Part shown: one piece after another, positions 1 through 5,774 of the stretch
How positions within the stretch are numbered: position 1 is the first letter of the stretch
Layout: every line of letters begins with the position of its first letter
Assembly: GCA_026785865.1 (NCBI GenBank)
Contig: JAJAZG010000120.1
Location: 1 to 8,388, forward strand
Direction of reading: 5' to 3'
Origin: Pseudanabaena sp. CAN_BIN31
GTDB taxonomy: Bacteria; Cyanobacteriota; Cyanobacteriia; Pseudanabaenales; Pseudanabaenaceae
Length of the DNA: 8,388 nucleotides
Translations under genes and position numbers: made by a program
The notes under the pieces: generated by a model
Told to the model about the DNA's origin: nothing
Database searches by the model: none
Seen by the model: only the letters and a program-made list of their open reading frames with translations

Positions 1-197
1 CGGCGAAAGAGTTCCTTCGCTTTTTCGCTTACTTCTTGTGAATCTTGAGGCGGAATAAATTCTTTGAGGACGCAGGTTTCATTAAAGCGCTCGAGGTCTT
101 GCGCTAAGTAAGTGCGCCCCATACCGCCCTGTCCAATCGTTGAGAGAACAGCATAACGACCTTTAAGCACAAAACCTTGAGGGAATGGGGGTTGCAT
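1..197 (-). CDS. Serine/threonine protein kinase, N-terminal fragment (runs off the left edge)
   Basis: The reading frame starts with ATG at 197 and runs off the window after 65 codons. It begins directly with a kinase N-lobe: a short leader (MQPPFPQGFVLKGRY), then the glycine-rich ATP-binding loop IGQGGMGRTYLAQD at about residues 21-34, then VLKEF at 43-47, whose Lys45 matches the ATP-anchoring lysine of Hanks-type kinases. By family, such enzymes phosphorylate proteins on Ser/Thr in the cytoplasm and often carry C-terminal sensor or repeat domains, which are not visible here. The start lies 2 nt after the stop of the DUF4330 gene, so the two are probably one transcript. The catalytic loop and DFG motif fall outside the window, so activity cannot be judged. 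The family call is confident from the N-lobe; the substrate is unknown. Confidence 0.9.
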   Translation of the reverse strand, partial: MQPPFPQGFVLKGRYAVLSTIGQGGMGRTYLAQDLERFNETCVLKEFIPPQDSQEVSEKAKELFR

Positions 198-199
198 AG

Positions 200-721
200 T
201 TAGTACCGCACTGCCATCGCACTGCCGCGAATAATATATTTTGATCCTTCTATGTCAATCGAAGTGCCGACTTTGACTTTTTCATTGCCAAATACCACAC
301 CGTCATTAGTAACTCTAGCAGTTGATTCGAGGGTGATCACGAGGTCGGACTGAGATGTAGATAGGGCGCGAGGATCGTCAAAATAGACCGCAGTGCCATC
401 GGCTTTGGCAGTGACAACTTTGGGTGTGGAGATGTCAACTTTTTTGATCGTCACTTCGCCGCGTGGTTGGTTACGAATAATGATATTTACCTTGTCGCCA
501 ACTTTGATTAGACTTTGGGGATTCGTAGCACTTAGACCACGTACATTCATCTCGACTTGAACGGTCTTGTTCTCGGCAGATAGCATTTGGGCGATCGAAC
601 TGCCGCTATTGCCAGGGACGATGAATAAGCCAATCAGGACAATCAGGATCGTGGCGATCGCGCCGATATCGAGAATGCTAAATTTACCAAATAAACGACC
701 CTGCCGATCTAAAAATGCCAT
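200..721 (-). CDS. DUF4330 domain-containing membrane-anchored protein
   Basis: The 173-aa protein begins MAFLDRQGRLFGKFSILDIG, which matches the usual N-terminus of cyanobacterial DUF4330 proteins as I know them, followed by one hydrophobic segment at about residues 16-36. The remaining ~135 residues are polar and beta-rich, with regular spacing of VKVGDKVNIIIRNQPRGEV-like strands, and probably lie on the far side of the membrane. The frame is open further upstream to an ATG at 883, but that extension is low-complexity (Ser/Arg/Asn), overlaps another possible small gene, and would put the conserved N-terminus in mid-protein; I therefore chose the ATG at 721. No clear Shine-Dalgarno precedes it. 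The function of DUF4330 is not established. The 2-nt gap to the kinase start suggests a shared membrane or signalling role, which is inference only. Confidence 0.8.
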   Translation of the reverse strand: MAFLDRQGRLFGKFSILDIGAIATILIVLIGLFIVPGNSGSSIAQMLSAENKTVQVEMNVRGLSATNPQSLIKVGDKVNIIIRNQPRGEVTIKKVDISTPKVVTAKADGTAVYFDDPRALSTSQSDLVITLESTARVTNDGVVFGNEKVKVGTSIDIEGSKYIIRGSAMAVRY

Positions 722-800
722 GCGTATTTGCTGTGTGTAACGGTTTGAGGTTTTTGAAATCGAAGATTTGCTAGAGCGACTAAGCGCTGTCAGCATCACA

Positions 801-968
801 TTATAGAGGCAAAACGAATTTGTTAAATTGAAAAGATATATATTTACCGCCCAATCCCTCGACAATTGTGCGCGTATTAGCAATCAACATCTCTGAAATA
901 AGTTTCTGTTTCACTTCTTTTTGTTCCCAAACCCTCTGCATAAAGTGCGCGATCGCTAGCTTTGACAT
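801..968 (-). CDS. Possible small protein (55 aa), weakly Nif11-like
   Basis: On the minus strand an ATG at 968 opens 55 codons ending in TAA at 801. The N-terminal half reads MSKLAIAHFMQRVWEQKEVK, an amphipathic helix whose spacing resembles the start of Nif11-type domains (A-hydrophobic-x-x-F-hydrophobic-x-x-V...), and a second helix ends in a VEGLGGKYISF turn that could match the Nif11 loop. The likeness is from memory and weak. The last residues (FNKFVLPL) look less constrained, so this may be a decayed remnant. It lies 79 nt upstream of the DUF4330 start on the same strand, with 145 nt separating it from the end of aat. The sequence AAGGA lies about 15 nt before the ATG, too far for a convincing ribosome site. 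It contains one HIP1 octamer. The alternative is a chance ORF. Confidence 0.4.
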   Translation of the reverse strand: MSKLAIAHFMQRVWEQKEVKQKLISEMLIANTRTIVEGLGGKYISFQFNKFVLPL

Positions 969-1113
969 TTACCAATTTCTTAATCCTTGTCGGTGTTCGT
1001 TATTTTTCAGTACTAATTCCATTCAAATTCTTAAAGTTCAGTCTATAGATCTTGAACTCCAAGTTGCAGTGGTTGCTTTAAATATGTTCTGGTGCTTAAT
1101 TTAAACGCTCTAA

Positions 1114-1698
1114 TCACATTGCAAAATTACAAGATTTTGATAATGCTTGCTTTAACAAAGCCTTATAAGCCTGATCATCAACTTCAAAGGCTCCAAATCG
1201 CTCAAGGTGAGGATTCATTAACTGAGCATCAAATAAACCATAACCACGCGATCGCAAATGCTCCACCAATTTCACCATCGCCACCTTAGAGCCATCGGGA
1301 ATCTTAAAAAACATCGACTCGCCAATAAATATGCCGCGTATGGCGATCCCCAAAATTCCTCCTGCTAATTGATCGCCTTGCCAAGCCTCAAAACTATGCG
1401 CCCAACCCGCCTTATGTAAATTTGTATAAAGCGATCGCATTTCTTTAGAGATCCAAGTAGTTTCGCGATCGGCACAGCCTAAAACCACATCCTCGAATGC
1501 TGTATCGATCTTCATTTCAAAGCGATTTTGATTAATTACACGTTGCAAAGATTTAGGATATCGAAAGCGATCGTCAAGCGGAATCAAGGTGCGACTGTTG
1601 GTGTAATACCATTCAATCGGCTGTCCATCGCCCTCTGACATTAAAAAATAGCCTTGGGTATACCCATCAATCACAGTGCGGACATTAAATCTTTCCAC
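1114..1698 (-). CDS. aat: Leucyl/phenylalanyl-tRNA--protein transferase
   Basis: Aat moves Leu or Phe from charged tRNA to the N-terminus of proteins that begin with Arg or Lys, creating a primary N-degron for ClpS/ClpAP (ClpC in cyanobacteria) in the cytoplasm. The 194-aa product matches the family throughout: GYTQGYFLMSEGDG near residues 12-25 corresponds to the YxxGxFPM region, followed by WYYTNSRTLIPLDDRF, AFEDVVLGCADRETTWIS (the F..V...CA....TWI signature), HKAGWAHSFEAWQGDQLAGG (GxAHSVE.W), and the GESMFF, KVAMVKLVEHLRSRG and LFDAQLMNPHLERFGA blocks. It is shorter than the E. coli enzyme (about 234 aa) mainly at the N-terminus, as is usual for cyanobacteria. The start codon is GTG, and an in-frame stop lies 12 codons upstream with no ATG between. 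It appears monocistronic; no clear terminator hairpin follows its stop. Confidence 0.95.
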   Translation of the reverse strand: MERFNVRTVIDGYTQGYFLMSEGDGQPIEWYYTNSRTLIPLDDRFRYPKSLQRVINQNRFEMKIDTAFEDVVLGCADRETTWISKEMRSLYTNLHKAGWAHSFEAWQGDQLAGGILGIAIRGIFIGESMFFKIPDGSKVAMVKLVEHLRSRGYGLFDAQLMNPHLERFGAFEVDDQAYKALLKQALSKSCNFAM

Positions 1699-1777
1699 AA
1701 ATAGATTCTTAACTCGCGAGTAAATAATTTAGCGATCGCTTCTAAACTGCCAACAGAATAAAATTTTTACCAATTAT

Positions 1778-1824
1778 AGCTGTCGCTAAGTATGTCAGGA
1801 CCAAAAACCCAAGTGGCGACAGCT
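1778..1824. repeat. Inverted repeat with 9-bp arms (AGCTGTCGC ... GCGACAGCT)
   Basis: AGCTGTCGC at 1778-1786 is matched perfectly by GCGACAGCT at 1816-1824 across a 29-nt spacer that itself shows little pairing. The arm differs by a single base from the arm AGCTGTAGC used in the palindrome at 3505-3557, so the two may derive from related repeats. It stops 6 nt before a second inverted repeat (1831-1897). It could be the end of a miniature element or a structured part of the aat leader. Confidence 0.55.
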
Positions 1825-1830
1825 CTATAT

Positions 1831-1897
1831 AAAGAATAAGTGACCTCTTCAGACTAGGTAAAAATTACCAATCGTCTTTTGAAGTCACTTATTCTTT
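1831..1897. repeat. 67-nt hairpin with perfect 14-bp terminal inverted repeats
   Basis: AAAGAATAAGTGAC at 1831-1844 is the exact reverse complement of GTCACTTATTCTTT at 1884-1897. Further inside, TTC (1848-1850) can pair with GAA (1881-1883), GAC (1852-1854) with GTC (1874-1876), and GGTAA (1857-1861) with TTACC (1865-1869), so nearly the whole unit folds into one interrupted hairpin. No gene on the plus strand ends nearby, so a terminator role is unlikely in that direction; on the minus strand it lies about 130 nt upstream of aat. A miniature inverted-repeat element is the most likely explanation. Confidence 0.6.
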
Positions 1898-2060
1898 TGT
1901 GTTTTATTGGTTTGTTATTTAAATTTAGAGCCTTTATATAAGCTGGCTCCGTTTGAATAATATTATTTTGCTAGAAATTTTGTCACTTTGGGGATCGCTT
2001 AAGCTTTTCTTTATAATTCTCTTTTTAATGTCAAATTTTGAGTAATTATACTCACCAGAA

Positions 2061-2095
2061 AAGGTGTGGCGGACGCTGCGCGTGCGCCACACCTT
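2061..2095 (-). terminator. Palindromic terminator of proA, small-repeat family member
   Basis: AAGGTGTGGCG (2061-2071) pairs perfectly with CGCCACACCTT (2085-2095). After one G-G mismatch, four more pairs close a 3-nt TGC loop. The hairpin begins 8 nt after the proA stop and on the minus strand is followed by a short T run (CCTTTTCTGG), consistent with rho-independent termination. Positions 2066-2090 match 20 of 25 bases of the palindrome at 3519-3543 read on the minus strand. Confidence 0.75.
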
Positions 2096-2103
2096 CTTGT
2101 TAC

Positions 2104-3429
2104 TCATAAATCTCGATGAGTAAATGCTTTAGCATTTGCCCCCACATAATCAGCGACAATATGCCCATGGCCCACAAGTCGATATTTGTAGGTAACTAAC
2201 CCTTCCAAACCAACTGGCCCGCGTGGTGGCATTTTGTTCGTGCTGATCCCCACCTCTGCGCCGAAGCCATAGCGGAAGCCATCGGCAAATCTCGTTGAAC
2301 AGTTGTGATACACAGCCGCCGCATCAATATCGCTCATGAATATATCCGCGATCGCAGGATCTTCAGTAACGATCGCCTCGGTATGTTTGGAGCCGTAGGT
2401 AGTGATATGGGCGATCGCCTCCTCTAAAGAATCGACAATTTTAATCGCTAAAATCAAATCGCAATATTCCATTGACCAGTCTGATTCAGTAGCAGGATTA
2501 ATTGCAATGATTTTTTGAGTGCGATCGCACCCCCTTAACTCCACGCCGCGCTCTTGAAAAGCGGCTAAAGCTAATGGCAAGAAATTGGCGGCGATCGCGC
2601 TATGCACTAACATCGTTTCGATCGCATTACAAGCAGCAGGATATTGAGTTTTACTATCAATCGCGATCGCGATCGCTTGATCCAAATCGGCAGCAACATC
2701 AATATATAAATGACAAACTCCATCAGCATGACCAAGCACGGGAATATGCGTATTATCTTGGATATAACGCACAAACTGATTGGAACCTCTAGGGATAATC
2801 AGGTCAATTAGTTTATCCATTTGTAAAATTGCCAAGGTTTCCGCACGGGTAGTCAATAGCTGGACTACATTTGGCGATACGCCTCCCTGTTTGGCAAATA
2901 ACGCTTCTAAGGCTTGATAGATTACAGAGGCGATCGCTTCACAAGAATTTATAGCTTCACTACCACCTTTCAGGATTACGCCATTACCAGACTTAATCCC
3001 CAGAGCCGCAATTTGCGTCACCGCATCGGGACGAGATTCAAAAATGACACCAATCACACCCAAAGGACAGGACAAACGCTCTAAAACTAAACCTGCATCT
3101 AATTCGCGATGAATCTGGCGATCGCCGATGGGATCATCAAGGCGAATCACATCCCGCACCCCCGCGATCATCCCTTTGAGCTTATTAGGATCGAGCTTGA
3201 GACGGGCGATTAAAGCGCTGGGCAACTGGTTCGCATTAGCATCGGCGAGATCCTTTTGATTGGCAGCTAAAATTATTTCGGCTTGTTGTTCTAAGGCAAC
3301 GGCGATCGCTTCTAAAGCCGCATTTTTAGCATCGCTTGATAATTTTGCCAAGGCGATCGCGGCAATGCGAGTACGTTGGATCGACTCAGATAAATTTATA
3401 AATACTTGGTTAGAAACTTGATTAGACAC
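2104..3429 (-). CDS. proA: Glutamate-5-semialdehyde dehydrogenase (gamma-glutamyl phosphate reductase)
   Basis: ProA reduces gamma-glutamyl phosphate with NADPH to glutamate-5-semialdehyde, the second step of proline synthesis from glutamate, in the cytoplasm with ProB. The 441-aa product (E. coli about 417) is a complete aldehyde dehydrogenase-fold enzyme: CPLGVIGVIFESRPDAVTQI at about 121-140 (cofactor-fold entry), NGVILKGGSEAINS at 149-162, IIPRGSNQFVRYIQ near 211-224, the catalytic cysteine Cys267 in YPAACNAIETMLVH, and the ProA signature GFGAEVGISTNKMPPRGPVG near 388-407. Translation starts at GTG (3429); AGAAG about 5 nt upstream may be the ribosome site. The first eight residues contain the short repeat SNQV-SNQV. 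The gene carries about nine HIP1 octamers, the densest in the window; two overlapping copies encode the AIAIAI run at 252-257. It stands alone, without proB. Confidence 0.97.
   Translation of the reverse strand: MSNQVSNQVFINLSESIQRTRIAAIALAKLSSDAKNAALEAIAVALEQQAEIILAANQKDLADANANQLPSALIARLKLDPNKLKGMIAGVRDVIRLDDPIGDRQIHRELDAGLVLERLSCPLGVIGVIFESRPDAVTQIAALGIKSGNGVILKGGSEAINSCEAIASVIYQALEALFAKQGGVSPNVVQLLTTRAETLAILQMDKLIDLIIPRGSNQFVRYIQDNTHIPVLGHADGVCHLYIDVAADLDQAIAIAIDSKTQYPAACNAIETMLVHSAIAANFLPLALAAFQERGVELRGCDRTQKIIAINPATESDWSMEYCDLILAIKIVDSLEEAIAHITTYGSKHTEAIVTEDPAIADIFMSDIDAAAVYHNCSTRFADGFRYGFGAEVGISTNKMPPRGPVGLEGLVTYKYRLVGHGHIVADYVGANAKAFTHRDL
2663..2676. repeat. Two overlapping HIP1 octamers inside proA
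   Basis: GCGATCGC occurs at 2663-2670 and again at 2669-2676, sharing two bases. HIP1 is the highly over-represented octamer of many cyanobacterial genomes. Other copies in the window lie near 653, 949, 1250, 1432, 1731, 2346, 2411, 2521, 2593, 2931, 3301, 3353, 4618, 5402, 6486, 7085, 7424 and 7586. Confidence 0.9.
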
Positions 3430-3504
3430 TTTATCTTCTATCTCTTCTTATAGATTTTTAGCTTTCTATGGTATATCGCTTAGCTACTTTCTTCACAACC
3501 CTAA

Positions 3505-3557
3505 AAAACCAAAAAGCTGTAGCCCACGCACAGCGTGCGCTACAGCTTTTTGGTTTT
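3505..3557 (-). terminator. Long palindromic terminator of the response-regulator operon
   Basis: The 19-nt arms at 3505-3523 and 3539-3557 are perfectly complementary (AAAACCAAAAAGCTGTAGC and its reverse complement). A C-C mismatch is followed by five more pairs and a 3-nt ACA loop, giving almost 25 stacked pairs. It starts 12 nt beyond the stop at 3570 of the minus-strand operon and on that strand runs into a T-rich stretch, so it should terminate that operon. It lies about 75 nt upstream of the proA start and would insulate proA from it. Its inner 25 nt belong to the same repeat family as 2066-2090. Confidence 0.8.
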
Positions 3558-3569
3558 AGTTATGCTTGC

Positions 3570-4280
3570 CTACTTAGAAGAATTTGGATCAACGACCCTA
3601 ATTTGTCCAGACTGAATCGCATCAAAAACCGAGCGGATCTGGTAGACCTCTTGATCGGTCAAGCCTGAATTCTCAAACAAAGCATTAAAAATCGCTTTGC
3701 TAAAATATAAATAACCTTTGCGGCTAATCATCCCTCTCTGCATAATCCGATGCACAACCTCATCAAGGCTGACAGTATTAGCTGACGCGACTCGAGTTGG
3801 ATCTTCTGCTAACTTAAACTCAGAGACTTGTGTACTAGAATCGTCAAAATTAAAATTAGACGAGCTAGGAATGGAAATTGTTGAAGGAGTTGGAAACTGT
3901 CCCTTATCAGGCAGGCATCGATTAATGGCTGCATTCAACGTCTCTGGATCGAAAGGCTTGGTGAGATAGTCATCGGCTCCAATCTCCATGCATTTCATGA
4001 CACTATCCATTTCCTCGATCGCCGAAATCATAATTACAGGAATGTCGCGTAATCTTGAATCTTTCTTTAGGTGTGTGAGAACTGCATATCCATCAATTTC
4101 AGGCATCATGATGTCCAATAGGATTAAATCATAACGATTCGACTGAACCATCAATAGAGCTTCTCGTCCATTAGTAGCCATTGACAAACTAAAATCTTTT
4201 CTATGCAAGCGTCTCGCCAACATATCGCGATTTATTTCATTATCATCAACAATCAATACTTGAAAATTTTGAATTTCCAT
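3570..4280 (-). CDS. Response regulator: receiver domain plus unrecognised C-terminal domain
   Basis: Residues 7-125 form a CheY-like receiver with all key residues: acidic pair Asp12/Asp13, phospho-acceptor Asp56 in LILLDIMMPEIDG, switch Ser86 in VIMISA, and Lys108 in DDYLTKPFDP. A Ser/Pro/Thr-rich linker (about 126-160) leads to a small helical region (about 168-232) with the text MISRKGYLYFSKAIFNAL and TDQEVYQIRSVFDAIQSGQI. It has no DNA-binding helix-turn-helix, GGDEF, EAL or HD-GYP motif that I can recognise. I have the impression that similar Q-I-x-x-x-F-D-x-x-Q-x-G-x-I/L-x-V-V-D endings occur in other cyanobacterial proteins, but cannot verify this. It is the last gene of a three-gene operon, 16 nt after the GGDEF gene. 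The output is probably a protein-protein interaction. Confidence 0.88.
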   Translation of the reverse strand: MEIQNFQVLIVDDNEINRDMLARRLHRKDFSLSMATNGREALLMVQSNRYDLILLDIMMPEIDGYAVLTHLKKDSRLRDIPVIMISAIEEMDSVMKCMEIGADDYLTKPFDPETLNAAINRCLPDKGQFPTPSTISIPSSSNFNFDDSSTQVSEFKLAEDPTRVASANTVSLDEVVHRIMQRGMISRKGYLYFSKAIFNALFENSGLTDQEVYQIRSVFDAIQSGQIRVVDPNSSK

Positions 4281-4296
4281 ATTTGCCGTTTTTTAA

Positions 4297-5307
4297 TTAT
4301 CCGTTTATTGACCATACTTTAACGCGATTTCTACCCTCCCGCTTTGCTTGATAGAGAGCTAAATCAGCTTCTTTAATTAATTGTTGAGATGTAAAAATTT
4401 GAATATGAGGGGTGAAAGTTGAAATCCCTATACTAACGGTGATATAGGGATTTATTTTGGAAGAGCTATGAATGATCTTGAGATTTTCAATGGTGTGCCG
4501 AATTTGTTCAGCACAAAACGCGGCTCCTAAAGGATCTGTATCGGGCAAAATTACCGCAAACTCTTCACCTCCATATCTCGCTAAGGTGTCCCTCGGTCTT
4601 TTGAGTGACTGAGAGGCGGCGATCGCTACCTCAGATAGACAGGCATCTCCCGCCAGATGCCCATAGGTATCATTATATTTTTTAAAATAGTCAATATCAA
4701 ATATTATGAGCGAGAGATATTTCTTTTCTCTTTGGGCAGCGATCCATTCCCTCTGGAGAACTATGTCAAAATGACGACGGTTAGCAACGCCAGTTAATGC
4801 ATCTCGATACGATAGAGCTTCTAATTCATTTTTAGCAACTTCCAGTTCATGATAGGAAATTGCAAGTTCTTCATAAGCAATTTCTAGTTTTTGCTTGTTT
4901 AATACTGCACGATCATGCAATATCTTTTTATCCAGACAAGCGCTAACCCTTGCCTTAAGCAGCACGCGATCGTATGGCTTACTCAAATAATCTTCCGCCC
5001 CCTTTTGAATACAATCCATGATCATTTCTTTGTCATCTAAAGCCGAAATAATAATTACGGGAATCACTAGCCATTGATCATTTTTTTTGAGATGAGTCAG
5101 CATCTCTAACCCATTCATCACGGGCATCATCATATCCAGCAAGATTAAATCGATCGGCTGTGAAGCCACTATTTCTAGTGCAGTTAGCCCACTTTCCGCC
5201 AAAGTAATATTTGTATACCCTAAATTTTTTAAATGACGATAAAGAATCTCACGATTCATTTGATCATCATCAACAATTAATAGGTTAGATTCACTAGGCT
5301 CTGGCAT
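4297..5307 (-). CDS. PleD-like response regulator, receiver-GGDEF diguanylate cyclase
   Basis: The protein (336 aa) should make cyclic-di-GMP from two GTP when phosphorylated. Residues 8-125 are a receiver with Asp13-15, phospho-acceptor Asp58 (LILLDMMMPVMNG), Ser88 and Lys110 (DYLSKPYD). A coiled-coil-like helix (about 127-166, rich in Glu/Leu/Lys) links to the GGDEF domain: YRDALTGVANRRHFD at 167-181, metal-binding FDIDYFKKYNDTYGHLAGD at 203-221, and active-site GGEEF at 246-250. RPRD at 237-240 lies exactly five residues before GGEEF, matching the RxxD inhibitory site, so product feedback inhibition is expected. The C-terminal VSIGIS and EADLALYQAKREGRNRV motifs are present. Its start overlaps the end of the upstream receiver gene by 14 nt, implying translational coupling; no Shine-Dalgarno is evident. 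Confidence 0.95.
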   Translation of the reverse strand: MPEPSESNLLIVDDDQMNREILYRHLKNLGYTNITLAESGLTALEIVASQPIDLILLDMMMPVMNGLEMLTHLKKNDQWLVIPVIIISALDDKEMIMDCIQKGAEDYLSKPYDRVLLKARVSACLDKKILHDRAVLNKQKLEIAYEELAISYHELEVAKNELEALSYRDALTGVANRRHFDIVLQREWIAAQREKKYLSLIIFDIDYFKKYNDTYGHLAGDACLSEVAIAASQSLKRPRDTLARYGGEEFAVILPDTDPLGAAFCAEQIRHTIENLKIIHSSSKINPYITVSIGISTFTPHIQIFTSQQLIKEADLALYQAKREGRNRVKVWSING

Positions 5308-5671
5308 ATTTTTTTAATAGGTTTTCAATTTTCCCTAATAGGCGTGTAAAGTTAATGGGCTTAGTGTCGTAGTCATCACAACCTGCGGCGAGACCTCTTT
5401 CGCGATCGCCGATCATCGCATGAGCAGAACAACCGATGATCGGAATATTTTGAGTTGTGGTTATTTGCTTCAGTCTTTTTGTGGCTTCCCATCCGTCTAA
5501 AATTGGTAAGCCCATGTCTATTACGATCAAATCAGGAAGCTCCGTTTCGGCAGTTGCTATCCCTGACTCGCCATCGACTGCAATTACAACCTCAAATCCA
5601 ATTCGAGTTAATCTCCGCGATAGCATATCGCGGTTTAATTCATTATCTTCTATTAGTAGGATTTTTGGCAT
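5294..5671 (-). CDS. Single-domain response regulator (CheY/DivK-like receiver)
   Basis: This 125-aa protein consists of a receiver only: acidic pair Glu8/Asp9, phospho-acceptor Asp52 in LIVIDMGLPILDGW, switch Ser82 in IIGCSAHAM, and Lys104 in DDYDTKPINF. The GCSAHAMIGDRERGLAAGCDDY stretch is of the type seen in receivers that serve hybrid kinases and DivK. With no output domain, it probably acts as a phosphate shuttle or by docking to partners such as the GGDEF protein encoded next. It is the first gene of the operon. AGGAG lies 13 nt before the ATG, a long spacing. Only 52 nt separate its start from the guaB3 terminator palindrome, so its promoter must be there or transcription reads through from guaB3. 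The N-R-D-M-L sequence after the acidic pair recurs in the other two receivers. Confidence 0.93.
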   Translation of the reverse strand: MPKILLIEDNELNRDMLSRRLTRIGFEVVIAVDGESGIATAETELPDLIVIDMGLPILDGWEATKRLKQITTTQNIPIIGCSAHAMIGDRERGLAAGCDDYDTKPINFTRLLGKIENLLKKYARA

Positions 5672-5723
5672 ATAGATTTAATTATCTCCTAATTGGATTC
5701 CCCCACGAATTTAAGCTTCTAAC

Positions 5724-5774
5724 AAATAAACAATAAGAAAGGTTCGCACTGCGAACCTTTCTTATTGTTTATTT
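5724..5774 (-). terminator. Perfect 51-bp palindrome spanning the guaB3 stop codon
   Basis: Positions 5724-5748 and 5750-5774 are 25-nt arms that are perfect reverse complements around a single central C (5749). The core reads GGTTCGCA-C-TGCGAACC, and the outer arms contain AATAAACAATAAGAAA. The right arm includes the guaB3 stop codon (5769-5771) and the last lysine codon (5772-5774). On the minus strand the hairpin ends in a T-rich stretch, so it should act as an intrinsic terminator for guaB3. It does not share the core of the palindromes at 2061 and 3505. Confidence 0.8.

Larger units (their letters stand above)
1699..2103. other. 405-bp intergenic region between aat and proA, no gene
   Basis: I found no credible protein or tRNA gene on either strand. 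The stretch holds one HIP1 octamer near 1731, the inverted-repeat units at 1778-1824 and 1831-1897, a small GAGCC/GGCTC hairpin at 1928-1949 (5-bp stem, 12-nt loop), an AT-rich filler to about 2055, and the terminator palindrome of proA at 2061-2095. The aat promoter must lie in its left part or within the repeats. Confidence 0.7.

Noticed and set aside
722..883. 54-codon N-terminal extension of the DUF4330 protein
   Set aside because: The extension is low-complexity, puts the conserved MAFLDRQGRLFGKFSILDIG start in mid-protein and overlaps another possible small ORF.
1035..1058. Inverted repeat AGTTCA ... TGAACT between aat and the small ORF
   Set aside because: Six-base arms with a 12-nt spacer are expected by chance; no terminator-like tail.
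868..1289. Plus-strand ORFs at 868-1104 and 1092-1289
   Set aside because: Their translations show no domain-like pattern; the second lies opposite aat and the first opposite the small minus-strand ORF and non-coding DNA.
3468..3668. Plus-strand ORF of 66 codons
   Set aside because: It runs through the terminator palindrome and opposite the end of the response-regulator gene; no family resemblance.
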